Assembly (NCBI GenBank): GCA_964561145.1
Contig: CAZLNZ010000035.1
Span: 1 to 6,134, forward strand
Reading direction: 5' to 3'
DNA from: RUG14300 sp964561145
Lineage (GTDB): Bacteria > Bacillota > Clostridia > Christensenellales > CAG-1252
Length of the DNA: 6,134 nt
The notes under the pieces were generated by a model that was given only the letters and a program-made list of their open reading frames with translations, did no database searches and was not told the origin of the DNA. The position numbers and the translations under genes are program-made. The stretch's first letter is position 1; the number at the start of each line of letters is the position of its first letter. Shown here piece after piece: positions 1 to 5,882 of this stretch.

Positions 1-26
1 TGTTTATCGCCGTTTATTACTATATA

Positions 27-55
27 TTGTGCCTCAAACACCGTTGTGCATCAAA
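27..55. repeat. Imperfect 12-bp direct repeat, period 17
   Basis: TTGTGCCTCAAA (27-38) recurs as TTGTGCATCAAA (44-55), matching at 11 of 12 bases. The starts are 17 bp apart. Such a pair could be a binding site for a regulator, but the window edge is close and all three forward frames are open across it. It could therefore equally lie in the 3' end of an upstream gene. No function is assigned. Confidence 0.4.
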
Positions 56-60
56 TAACC

Positions 61-78
61 AATAAATACGTATTTATT
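61..78. promoter_or_regulatory. 18-bp perfect palindrome
   Basis: AATAAATACGTATTTATT is a perfect inverted repeat with no spacer, centred on the CG at 69-70. It lies about 160 bp upstream of the membrane-protein start codon and is not followed by a T-run, so it does not look like a terminator. A dimeric repressor site or an AT-rich cruciform are both possible. The palindrome is certain; the regulatory role is inference. Confidence 0.4.
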
Positions 79-176
79 TACATTCCACAAAAGTTTTGCA
101 AACAAAATATACCAAAGTAACATATATGAAGTAGTGTGGGTAATAAACATAATTTTAACATTTTACAAACATTCTT

Positions 177-206
177 TTGTCAAACAGGTTGTATTATTAA
201 TACAAA
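177..206 (+). promoter_or_regulatory. Candidate sigma-A promoter of the membrane-protein gene
   Basis: TTGTCA (177-182) could be a -35 box. TACAAA (201-206), with an 18-bp spacer, is the best-placed -10. This would start transcription near 213, giving a leader of about 28 nt that contains the ribosome binding site. The -10 is a poor match to TATAAT, and AT-rich DNA gives many chance matches, so the assignment is tentative. Confidence 0.35.
189..205. promoter_or_regulatory. Operator-like inverted repeat overlapping the promoter
   Basis: TTGTATTA-T-TAATACAA is a perfect inverted repeat with 8-bp arms about a single central T. It covers the spacer and -10 of the candidate promoter and ends 35 bp before the start codon, where a dimeric repressor would block initiation. 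The GTATTA/TAATAC half-sites do not let me name a regulator family. The symmetry is seen; the operator role is inferred. Confidence 0.4.
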
Positions 207-240
207 TACTATTTATTAGTGGATACACAAGGAGATTTTT

Positions 241-1071
241 ATGAACTTAAAGGGTTATGCAAAGGAAAGAATAAAGAACAAGTGCTTCATGATAATGTTA
301 TTTATTTTTATGACATTCGCTTTTTCTTCAATGATTTATTTCGCCATCATCAAACAAATCAGGAACATGTTATTAGCTTTGGTTTGCACACTTTTAGCTA
401 TTCCTGTTTTCATTATCGGTGAGTATGTATTAAAGCTTGAAATAGTACCGTTTATTGAGCTTCTATTATTAATACTTATTACCGGAGGTGTACTTTTAGG
501 ACCATGCTATGATTGGTACTTTAAATTTACTTGGTGGGATGATTTTCTCCACGGTTTATCGGGAACAATCTTTATGTGCTTTGGCGTTGCCATAATGGAA
601 AAGGTGTCACAGCGTGATTTCAAAGATAATACTGCAACGTGTTTAACAGGAGGATTCTTCTTTTGCTTAGGCATTCTCTTCCTTTGGGAAATGTTTGAAT
701 ACTTTGGAACGACCTTTCTACATTTAGATATGCAAGAGGACTGTCTGATATATTCATTTGATTCCTTCTTTCTAGCGGGAAGCCATAACGAAGTTATGTC
801 AATAGATGGAATAACAAAGACTATAATATACTATGGTGACAATCAAAGTATTGTATTGGACGGATACCTGGATATAGGTCTATATGACACTTTAAACGAC
901 CTATTAATAGGCATGCTCGGTGCGATTGCAGGAGTGGTCGTTCTTGCAATCAATAAAGCACTTCACAGAAGCTTAGAAAAATACATTATACCCAAAAGAC
1001 TAACTCCGACAAACACAGAAACGGTACTAACAGACTTGGTAGATAACGAATCAGAAAATGCAAAAGCCTAA
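241..1071 (+). CDS. Polytopic membrane protein, DUF2238/YjdF-like
   Basis: A 276-residue integral membrane protein of unknown function. Hydrophobic segments lie at about residues 16-37, 42-61, 70-88, 107-120, 135-155 and 221-237. Three polar motifs sit in or beside membrane segments: WWDDFLHGLSG (98-108), LWEMFEYFG (148-156) and YDTLNDLLIGMLGA (215-228). This order of D/H, E and D motifs is what I recall for the DUF2238 (YjdF) family, whose biochemical role is not established. Between the second and third motifs is a roughly 55-residue soluble stretch (about 160-214). The C-terminus (about 238-276) is a charged, probably cytoplasmic tail. The ATG at 241 is chosen because AAGGAGA at 229-235 is correctly spaced; the overlapping frame beginning at 219 lacks such a site. 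The gene stands alone, convergent with the PFOR gene, and ends 50 bp before a terminator. It is visibly more AT-rich than its neighbour. The CDS is near certain; the family assignment is moderate. Confidence 0.9.
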   Translation: MNLKGYAKERIKNKCFMIMLFIFMTFAFSSMIYFAIIKQIRNMLLALVCTLLAIPVFIIGEYVLKLEIVPFIELLLLILITGGVLLGPCYDWYFKFTWWDDFLHGLSGTIFMCFGVAIMEKVSQRDFKDNTATCLTGGFFFCLGILFLWEMFEYFGTTFLHLDMQEDCLIYSFDSFFLAGSHNEVMSIDGITKTIIYYGDNQSIVLDGYLDIGLYDTLNDLLIGMLGAIAGVVVLAINKALHRSLEKYIIPKRLTPTNTETVLTDLVDNESENAKA

Positions 1072-1120
1072 ATTTTTCACTCGAGTATAATATATTAACT
1101 TATAGAATCATTAAAAACCG

Positions 1121-1149
1121 AAAAAAGCAAGCACTAGGCTTGCCTTTTT
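1121..1149. terminator. Bidirectional intrinsic terminator between convergent genes
   Basis: The stem GCAAGC (1127-1132) / GCTTGC (1138-1143) closes a 5-nt loop. It is flanked by A6 (1121-1126) on the left and T5 (1145-1149) on the right, so each strand reads as a stem followed by a T-run. Apart from one mismatch, the A and T runs extend the stem. It lies 50 bp after the membrane-protein stop and 55 bp after the PFOR stop, serving both genes. Confidence 0.85.
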
Positions 1150-1155
1150 CTTGTA

Positions 1156-1169
1156 AGGGGAATACCCCT
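1156..1169. repeat. Small GC-rich hairpin AGGGG-AATA-CCCCT
   Basis: A perfect 5-bp stem with a 4-nt loop lies between the PFOR stop codon and the shared terminator. No T-run follows on either strand, so it is not a terminator by itself. It may stabilise the 3' end of the PFOR transcript; that role is inference. Confidence 0.4.
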
Positions 1170-1204
1170 CGGTATATATTATAATTTAAAACAAAGTATA
1201 AACA

Positions 1205-4200
1205 CTACTCGGAAAGTTTCTTATACTTAGCGTATCTTGCCATCGATTCTTCCTCATTTGCGGCAAATAACTCGTCAGCCTTTACGTTAACCTTCTTGAG
1301 TTGAGCATATCTGTTCTCACCCTCGAGGAAGCCTCTATATGCCTCACGGTTAGGCTCCTTGCTGTCAAGAATGAACGGAATCTTTCCTGCTTCTGCCAAT
1401 GTAGGATTATAACGATAGAGTTGCCAATAACCACAGTCAACCGCTCTCTTCTCTTCGAGTTGGCTACCGCCCATATCCTTGAGTCCTTGGTTAATACAAG
1501 GAGCGTATGCGATGATTAGGGAAGGTCCGTCATAAGCTTCTGCTTCCATTATAGCATCGAGGAATTGCTTTTGGCTTGCTCCCATTGCTACTTGAGCAAC
1601 ATAAACATAACCATAGCTCATTGCCATCATACCCAAATCTTTCTTCTTTGTCTTTTTACCGCTTGCAGCGAACTTAGCGATAGAACCTGTAGGAGTTGAC
1701 TTAGAGGATTGTCCACCGGTGTTGGAGTAAAGCTCGGTATCTACTACCAAAACATTTACATTTTCATTCATAGCAAGTACGTGATCTAAGCCGCCGTAAC
1801 CGATATCGTATGCCCAACCATCACCACCGATAATCCAAATGGATTTCTTGCTTAAGCAATCCTTTTCAGCCAAAATCTTATCGCAGAGTGCATCGGCAGC
1901 ACAGCCACATCCTTGGCAACCCTCTAGGAGTTTAACAAGCTCTGCACTTGCAACTTTGCTCTTATCTGCATCATCCATGGTAGCGAGCCAATTCTCACAA
2001 GCTTGCTTTCCTTCGGGATACTCTGCCCACTTTTCTACTAACTCTTCAACATAGCCCTTAAGCTTTGCTCTGCGTTGAGTTACTGCAAGGTTCATACCAT
2101 AACCGTATTCTGCATTATCCTCGAATAAGCTGTTTGCCCAAGCAGGACCATGACCTTCGTCATTCTTGGAGTAAGGACAAGTAGGAGCGGAACCGCCATA
2201 GATTGAAGAACAACCTGTTGCGTTTGCTATGATCATTCTGTCACCGAACATTTGAGTGATTACCTTAATATAGGGGGTTTCACCACAGCCTGCACAAGCA
2301 CCTGAGAACTCAAATAAAGGCTTATTATATTGGCTAAAGATTGTGTTATTACGCTTGATAGGAGCTTTGGTCTCTGGAAGTGACTCTGCATATTCCCAGT
2401 TTGCTTCTTCGGCATCACGAACTTCTGCGAAGGGAGCCATAACAAGGGGCTTATCCTCTGCATTTGCCTTAGGACAAGCATTAATACATACTCTACATCC
2501 TAAGCAGTCCATAGGACTAACCTGCATTCTATACTTCCAACCACCATTTCTAACATGTTTGCTGTCTAAGGTTACGAATCCTTCAGGTGCATCCTTCAAG
2601 ATTTCTTCTGTTTGAAGAACGGGACGGATTGCTGAATGAGGACATACGAAAGCACAGCTGTTACATTGATTACAATTTTCAGGAATCCACTTGGGAACGA
2701 AATCTGCTACACCACGCTTTTCAAACTTTGTTGTACCTGTAGGAACTGTTCCGTCAACAGATACTGCGGATACAGGGAGTTTGTCACCCTCTTGTGCAAG
2801 ACAAGGTTGAATGAAACTACGGAAGTACTCATCAACGGGAAGATTGAGAGGTTCTGCACCCTCGGTTGTTGTTGCCCAGCTTTCAGGATAATTAACCTCA
2901 ATAAGGTTGGAGATAGCGTTATCTACGCAAGCATAGTTCATCTGAACAACTGCCTCGCCCTTTCTTGAATAGGTTTTCTTGATAGCTTCCTTCATATAAC
3001 GCTCAGCATCGTCATAAGGAATGATATCTGCAAGTTTGAAGAAAGCAGCCTGCATAACTGTATTAACACCACGCTTTGCACCGATTTGAGATAATACCTT
3101 GTGACCATCAAGAATGAAGAATCTTACATGCTTACGAGCAATAGCGTTCTTCATGCTTGCGGGAAGCTCTCTCTCCAACTCTTCGGGACTCCAAATCGTA
3201 TTGAGAAGGAAGGTACCGCCCTCTTTCATTGCAGAGAGCATGTCATAGCGTAAAACATAAGATTGATTATGGCAAGCAATAAAGTCAGCGTGATCAATGA
3301 GATATGCACTTTGGATGGGCTTATCACCGAAACGCAAGTGGCTTACTGTTAAACCGCCGGACTTCTTAGAGTCGTAGGAGAAGTATCCTTGAGCATACTT
3401 GTCTGTATGGTCACCGATAATCTTGATGCTGTTCTTGTTAGCACCTACGGTACCATCGGAACCAAGTCCCCAGAACAAGCAACTCTTTGTTCCCTCGGGA
3501 GCAGCATCGATGCTCTCCTCGACCTTTATGTACTTACCGGTTAGGTCATCCTCAACACCGACACAGAAATGATTAACACCGCCGTAACGCATGTTCTTGT
3601 ATACAGCGTTAACCATGCTTGGTGTGAACTCCTTGGAGCCAAGACCATAACGACCTGCCAATACCTTAATATTAGTTTTCTTAGCCTCTTTCAAAGCTGC
3701 AACTACATCCAAATATAAGGGTTCGCCTAAAGAACCGGGCTCCTTAGTACGATCGAGAACTGTGATGTATTTACAGGTCTCAGGAATAGCTTTGATAAAG
3801 TGCTTAACGGAGAAGGGACGATACAAACGAACCTTGATCAAGCCAAGCTTAGCACCTCTGCTGTTGAGATAGTTAACAGTCTCTTCGACTGTATCACAAC
3901 CGCTACCCATAAGTACGATAACCTTTTTAGCATCCTTAGCACCAACATAATCAAAGAGATTGTAGGTTCTGCCGGTTAACTTGGAAACCTTTCTCATTAC
4001 TCTTTGTACGATTGCGGGAGTTGCCTCGTAATACTTGTTAGCAGCTTCTCTGCCTTGGAAATAAATATCGGGGTTTTGAGCGGTACCCTTTTGAACAGGA
4101 TGCTCGGGGTTCAATGAACGAGAACGGAAGTCCTCGACATCCTTCATATCAACTAAGGGACGAATCTCATCATAGGTAGGAAGATTAACCTTGCTAACCT

Positions 4201-4732
4201 CATGGCTGGTACGGAAACCATCAAAGAAATGAAGGAAGGGAACCTTTGCCTTGAGTGTTGCTAAGTGTGCAACTAATGCTAAATCCAAAACTTCTTGAAC
4301 GGAAGCAGATGCGAGCATTGCAAAACCTGTTTGACGGCAAGCCATTACATCGCTGTGATCACCGAAAATATTAAGAGCCGATGCAGCGATTGCACGTGCA
4401 GATACGTGGAATACACAGGGAAGTAATTCGCCTGCGATTTTATACATGTTAGGAATCATAAGGAGCAAGCCTTGGCTCGCTGTAAATGTGGTTGTTAATG
4501 CTCCGGCATTAAGAGAACCGTGTACGGCGCCTGCAGCACCGCCTTCAGATTGAAGCTCTGCGATACGTAGGGTTTGACCAAACAAATTCTTTGTGCCAAC
4601 CGCAGCCATTTCATCTGACGCTTCCGCCATCGGAGAGGAAGGGGTGATAGGGTAAATAGCCGCAACTTCGCTAAACGCATAAGCTATATGAGCGGCAGCA
4701 GTATTACCGTCTATGGTTTTTTTGATACTCAT
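1205..4732 (-). CDS. nifJ: Pyruvate:ferredoxin (flavodoxin) oxidoreductase, single-chain homodimer type
   Basis: A cytoplasmic, oxygen-sensitive enzyme that converts pyruvate and CoA to acetyl-CoA and CO2 and reduces two ferredoxins. The 1175 residues cover all core domains. The pyruvate-binding N-terminal domain (about 1-255) has YPITPSSPM (27-35), Glu63 in QSEGG and Arg113 in SARA. These match Thr31, Glu64 and Arg114 of the Desulfovibrio africanus enzyme with a one-residue offset. Next come a transketolase-C-like domain (about 256-410), the gamma domain (about 411-625, WGLGSDGTVGA at 421-431), and the EKR segment (EKR at 671-673). The ferredoxin domain has Cys687/690/693/697 and Cys743/746/749/753. 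The C-terminal thiamine diphosphate domain has GDGWAYDIG (970-978), Asp971, Thr999 and Asn1004. Proximal-cluster ligands are Cys813, Cys816, Cys841 and Cys1079. No key residue is missing. The long C-terminal extension (domain VII) of the Desulfovibrio enzyme is not evident. The start is fixed by GGAGG (4739-4743) six bases upstream and by the conserved N-terminus. It is transcribed alone from its own promoter. A cysteine-rich patch at 939-950 is noted separately. Confidence 0.98.
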   Translation of the reverse strand: MSIKKTIDGNTAAAHIAYAFSEVAAIYPITPSSPMAEASDEMAAVGTKNLFGQTLRIAELQSEGGAAGAVHGSLNAGALTTTFTASQGLLLMIPNMYKIAGELLPCVFHVSARAIAASALNIFGDHSDVMACRQTGFAMLASASVQEVLDLALVAHLATLKAKVPFLHFFDGFRTSHEVSKVNLPTYDEIRPLVDMKDVEDFRSRSLNPEHPVQKGTAQNPDIYFQGREAANKYYEATPAIVQRVMRKVSKLTGRTYNLFDYVGAKDAKKVIVLMGSGCDTVEETVNYLNSRGAKLGLIKVRLYRPFSVKHFIKAIPETCKYITVLDRTKEPGSLGEPLYLDVVAALKEAKKTNIKVLAGRYGLGSKEFTPSMVNAVYKNMRYGGVNHFCVGVEDDLTGKYIKVEESIDAAPEGTKSCLFWGLGSDGTVGANKNSIKIIGDHTDKYAQGYFSYDSKKSGGLTVSHLRFGDKPIQSAYLIDHADFIACHNQSYVLRYDMLSAMKEGGTFLLNTIWSPEELERELPASMKNAIARKHVRFFILDGHKVLSQIGAKRGVNTVMQAAFFKLADIIPYDDAERYMKEAIKKTYSRKGEAVVQMNYACVDNAISNLIEVNYPESWATTTEGAEPLNLPVDEYFRSFIQPCLAQEGDKLPVSAVSVDGTVPTGTTKFEKRGVADFVPKWIPENCNQCNSCAFVCPHSAIRPVLQTEEILKDAPEGFVTLDSKHVRNGGWKYRMQVSPMDCLGCRVCINACPKANAEDKPLVMAPFAEVRDAEEANWEYAESLPETKAPIKRNNTIFSQYNKPLFEFSGACAGCGETPYIKVITQMFGDRMIIANATGCSSIYGGSAPTCPYSKNDEGHGPAWANSLFEDNAEYGYGMNLAVTQRRAKLKGYVEELVEKWAEYPEGKQACENWLATMDDADKSKVASAELVKLLEGCQGCGCAADALCDKILAEKDCLSKKSIWIIGGDGWAYDIGYGGLDHVLAMNENVNVLVVDTELYSNTGGQSSKSTPTGSIAKFAASGKKTKKKDLGMMAMSYGYVYVAQVAMGASQKQFLDAIMEAEAYDGPSLIIAYAPCINQGLKDMGGSQLEEKRAVDCGYWQLYRYNPTLAEAGKIPFILDSKEPNREAYRGFLEGENRYAQLKKVNVKADELFAANEEESMARYAKYKKLSE

Positions 4733-4738
4733 AATATA

Positions 4739-4743
4739 CCTCC
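4739..4743 (-). promoter_or_regulatory. Ribosome binding site of nifJ
   Basis: On the minus strand GGAGG sits six bases before the ATG at 4732. This is close to ideal spacing and fixes the start codon. Upstream, the leader is AT-rich with no competing in-frame start. Confidence 0.9.
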
Positions 4744-4776
4744 GTATAAGATTTCTTGGTTAGTAATAGGTGAAAA

Positions 4777-4786
4777 TCATTAATGA
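4777..4786. promoter_or_regulatory. 10-bp palindrome in the nifJ leader
   Basis: TCATTAATGA is a perfect palindrome lying between the predicted transcription start (near 4797) and the ribosome binding site of nifJ. GTGA and TCAC sequences flank it on the minus strand, but their spacing does not fit the Rex or Crp/Fnr consensus I know. An operator just downstream of the start site is possible; a chance palindrome in AT-rich DNA is also possible. Confidence 0.25.
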
Positions 4787-4803
4787 ATCACACACACAAA
4801 GTA

Positions 4804-4850
4804 ATTATATTACTTTTACTCTTTTATAGTCAAGACCTTTTTAAAAAATC
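4804..4850 (-). promoter_or_regulatory. Strong sigma-A promoter of nifJ with AT-rich upstream element
   Basis: Read on the minus strand: TTGACT (4828-4833), an 18-bp spacer, then TATAAT (4804-4809), a perfect -10. Just upstream of the -35 is a T6-A5 tract (about 4838-4849), placed like an UP element that contacts the RNA polymerase alpha subunits. Transcription would begin near 4797, giving a leader of about 65 nt before the ATG. A strong constitutive promoter suits an abundant central-metabolism enzyme. Confidence 0.8.
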
Positions 4851-4863
4851 AATTGTCATTCGA

Positions 4864-4910
4864 GAAAATTTCCTTGAAAATCACATCGAAAAGTAAACTT
4901 GAAAAGAAAA
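4864..4910. repeat. Series of spaced GAAAA tracts upstream of nifJ promoter
   Basis: GAAAA occurs at 4864, 4876, 4888, 4901 and 4906. The first four are spaced by 12, 12 and 13 bp, and CTTGAAAA is itself repeated at 4873 and 4898. Near-helical spacing of A-tracts can bend DNA, and this lies 30-75 bp upstream of the nifJ -35. The 12-13 bp spacing is longer than one helical turn, so any bending would be imperfect. Confidence 0.3.
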
Positions 4911-5030
4911 TATAACAGACAACACACATATTTCAATATAAAAGCCATGCTGTCAACCAAAGAAATTAATACTATTAGTTATAGCACAACATACAGGGGA
5001 TTAATATCCGCAGAGAAAACATCTAGTGAC

Positions 5031-5075
5031 GTAATGGGAGGTGGATTTGAGCAAAGCGAAAAGCCGGAGGGAATG
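5031..5075 (-). repeat. Dispersed-repeat-like element C
   Basis: Read on the minus strand it starts CATTCCCTCCGGCTTTTCGC, continues TTTGCTCAAATCC and ends in ACCTCCCATTAC. CATTCCCTCC...CGCTCA-type sequences recall short repeats scattered between genes of many clostridia, from memory and not checked. Its GCTTTTCGCTTTGCTC core resembles the core of element B, so the two may be related. It occurs once in this window. Confidence 0.45.
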
Positions 5076-5104
5076 TAGGTGCGGTACACACCATAGTGTA
5101 AAAA

Positions 5105-5138
5105 GGATTCGGCGGGAGACGAGCCCTCGCCCTACAAT
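5105..5138. repeat. Element A, copy 1 (divergent)
   Basis: This 34-bp GC-rich element starts GGATTCGGCGGGAGAC and ends CCTACAAT. GGCG/CGCC can pair to close a hairpin. Compared with copies 2 and 3 it has GAGCCCTCG in place of AAGCTGTCCG and is two bases shorter. Its GGCGGG lies exactly 100 bp before the GATGAGATAC of B copy 1, the same offset as in the other two pairs. Confidence 0.65.
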
Positions 5139-5210
5139 ATATAATATTACAGTAATAACGATATCTTGCAAGAAACAAACCCCTAGTCAGCAATAAATGA
5201 TAATAATAAG

Positions 5211-5286
5211 GATGAGATACCGATACTCATGTATCGCCCCGTTGGGGTTCGACTACAAGCTTCGCTTTTCGCTCAGTATGACATTT
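5211..5286. repeat. Element B, copy 1
   Basis: A 76-bp element from GATGAGATAC to GACATTT with three successive hairpins. H1 is CGATAC-TCAT-GTATCG (5221-5236), H2 is CCCC-GTT-GGGG (5237-5247) and H3 is AAGC-TTC-GCTT (5257-5267). The minus strand begins like the TGTCATnCTGAGCG repeats seen in many Bacillota. Both arms of H1 differ from copies 2 and 3 in a way that keeps pairing. Confidence 0.75.
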
Positions 5287-5354
5287 TAGACGCAATTCAG
5301 GTATAATTATAAGGCTATATATGATTTTATTGCAAGTTTATCAGTATAGCACAA

Positions 5355-5390
5355 GGATTACGGCGGGAGACAAGCTGTCCGCCCTACAAT
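5355..5390. repeat. Element A, copy 2
   Basis: A 36-bp element identical to copy 3. It can fold as outer stem GGCG/CGCC, a GGA bulge, then inner stem GACA-AGC-TGTC. It lies 251 bp after copy 1 and 250 bp before copy 3. Confidence 0.75.
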
Positions 5391-5461
5391 GAGATAATGT
5401 CATTAGTGAGTAATATTTATTTGCCCGCTATTCTTCATATAATTACATTACTTTTAATATG

Positions 5462-5537
5462 GATGAGATACCGACACCAAGGTGTCGCCCCATTGGGGTT
5501 CGACTACAAGCTTCGCTTTTCGCTCAGTATGACATTT
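5462..5537. repeat. Element B, copy 2
   Basis: A 76-bp element. H1 is CGACACC-AA-GGTGTCG (5472-5487), H2 is CCCC-ATT-GGGG (5488-5498) and H3 is AAGC-TTC-GCTT (5508-5518). The conserved TTCGAC and GCTCAGTATGAC blocks frame H3. It starts 251 bp after copy 1 and 250 bp before copy 3. Confidence 0.8.
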
Positions 5538-5604
5538 AGATGCAATTCAGGTATAATTATAAGGTTATATACAATTTTATTGCAAGATTATCAGTATAGA
5601 ACAA

Positions 5605-5640
5605 GGATTACGGCGGGAGACAAGCTGTCCGCCCTACAAT
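5605..5640. repeat. Element A, copy 3
   Basis: Identical to copy 2 over 36 bp, including flanking GGATTAC and CCCTACAAT. The adjoining linker, GAGATAATGTCATTAG onward, is also shared with copy 2 but not with copy 1. Confidence 0.75.
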
Positions 5641-5711
5641 GAGATAATGTCATTAGTGAGTAATATATATTTGCCTGCTATTCTTAATACCATTACATCA
5701 CTTTTAATATA

Positions 5712-5787
5712 GATGAGATACCGACACCAAGGTGTCGCCCCATTGGGGTTCGACTTCAGGCTTCGCCTTTCGCTCAGTATGACATTT
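5712..5787. repeat. Element B, copy 3
   Basis: A 76-bp element with H1 (5722-5737) and H2 identical to copy 2. H3 is changed to AGGC-TTC-GCCT (5758-5768). The A-to-G change at 5759 is matched by T-to-C at 5767, so the stem is preserved. Sequence similarity to the other units stops right after GACATTTA, which marks the right end of the array. Confidence 0.8.
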
Positions 5788-5882
5788 ATATAAATTACTG
5801 ATACAGATTTGGTGTTTTTGTATTATTATTACCGTATAATTGGGGGCGGTAATATAAATCAATAAAAAGACCTATAATTTTA

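Larger units (their letters stand above)
5211..5787. repeat. Tandem array, period 250-251 bp, about 2.3 units
   Basis: The stretch from about 5211 to 5537 is repeated with high identity from about 5462 to 5787, including B, the A element and both linkers. The one-base difference in period comes from an extra T after copy-1 B (ACATTTT against ACATTT). Differences are mostly substitutions in linkers. The pattern fits a local duplication by slippage or unequal recombination. The first A element (5105) and its linker are more diverged, so an older duplication probably preceded it. Confidence 0.85.

Noticed and set aside
3..65. Possible 3' end of an upstream membrane-protein gene (FIAVYYYILCLKHRCASNNQ then TAA).
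   Set aside because: It has only 20 codons, all three forward frames are open across this stretch, and no terminator follows, so the frame has no support.
219..422. A 67-codon forward frame overlapping the membrane-protein start.
   Set aside because: The true start has AAGGAGA at the correct distance and a long hydrophobic product. This frame lacks a ribosome binding site and is a shadow.
1205..4732. Several open frames of 60-110 codons on both strands inside the nifJ gene.
   Set aside because: All lie within a full-length, well-conserved coding region and have no independent start signals or recognisable products.
4771..4794. Rex or Crp/Fnr binding site in the nifJ leader (GTGA ... TCAC on the minus strand).
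   Set aside because: The half-sites are too far apart and the inner bases do not fit either consensus; only a short TCATTAATGA palindrome is certain.
5237..5262. GGGGTTCGACT in the B elements resembles a tRNA T-arm.
   Set aside because: The T-stem cannot close, because the bases after the loop do not pair with GGGG. GGGG pairs instead with the upstream CCCC, and no acceptor, D or anticodon arm is present.
5397..5642. An 81-codon forward open frame in the repeat array.
   Set aside because: It runs through element B copy 2 and element A copy 3, has no ribosome binding site, and its translation is a by-product of hairpin sequences.
5105..5787. CRISPR array.
   Set aside because: The period is 250 bp with shared linkers, not 24-40 bp repeats with unique spacers of similar size, and no cas gene is present.
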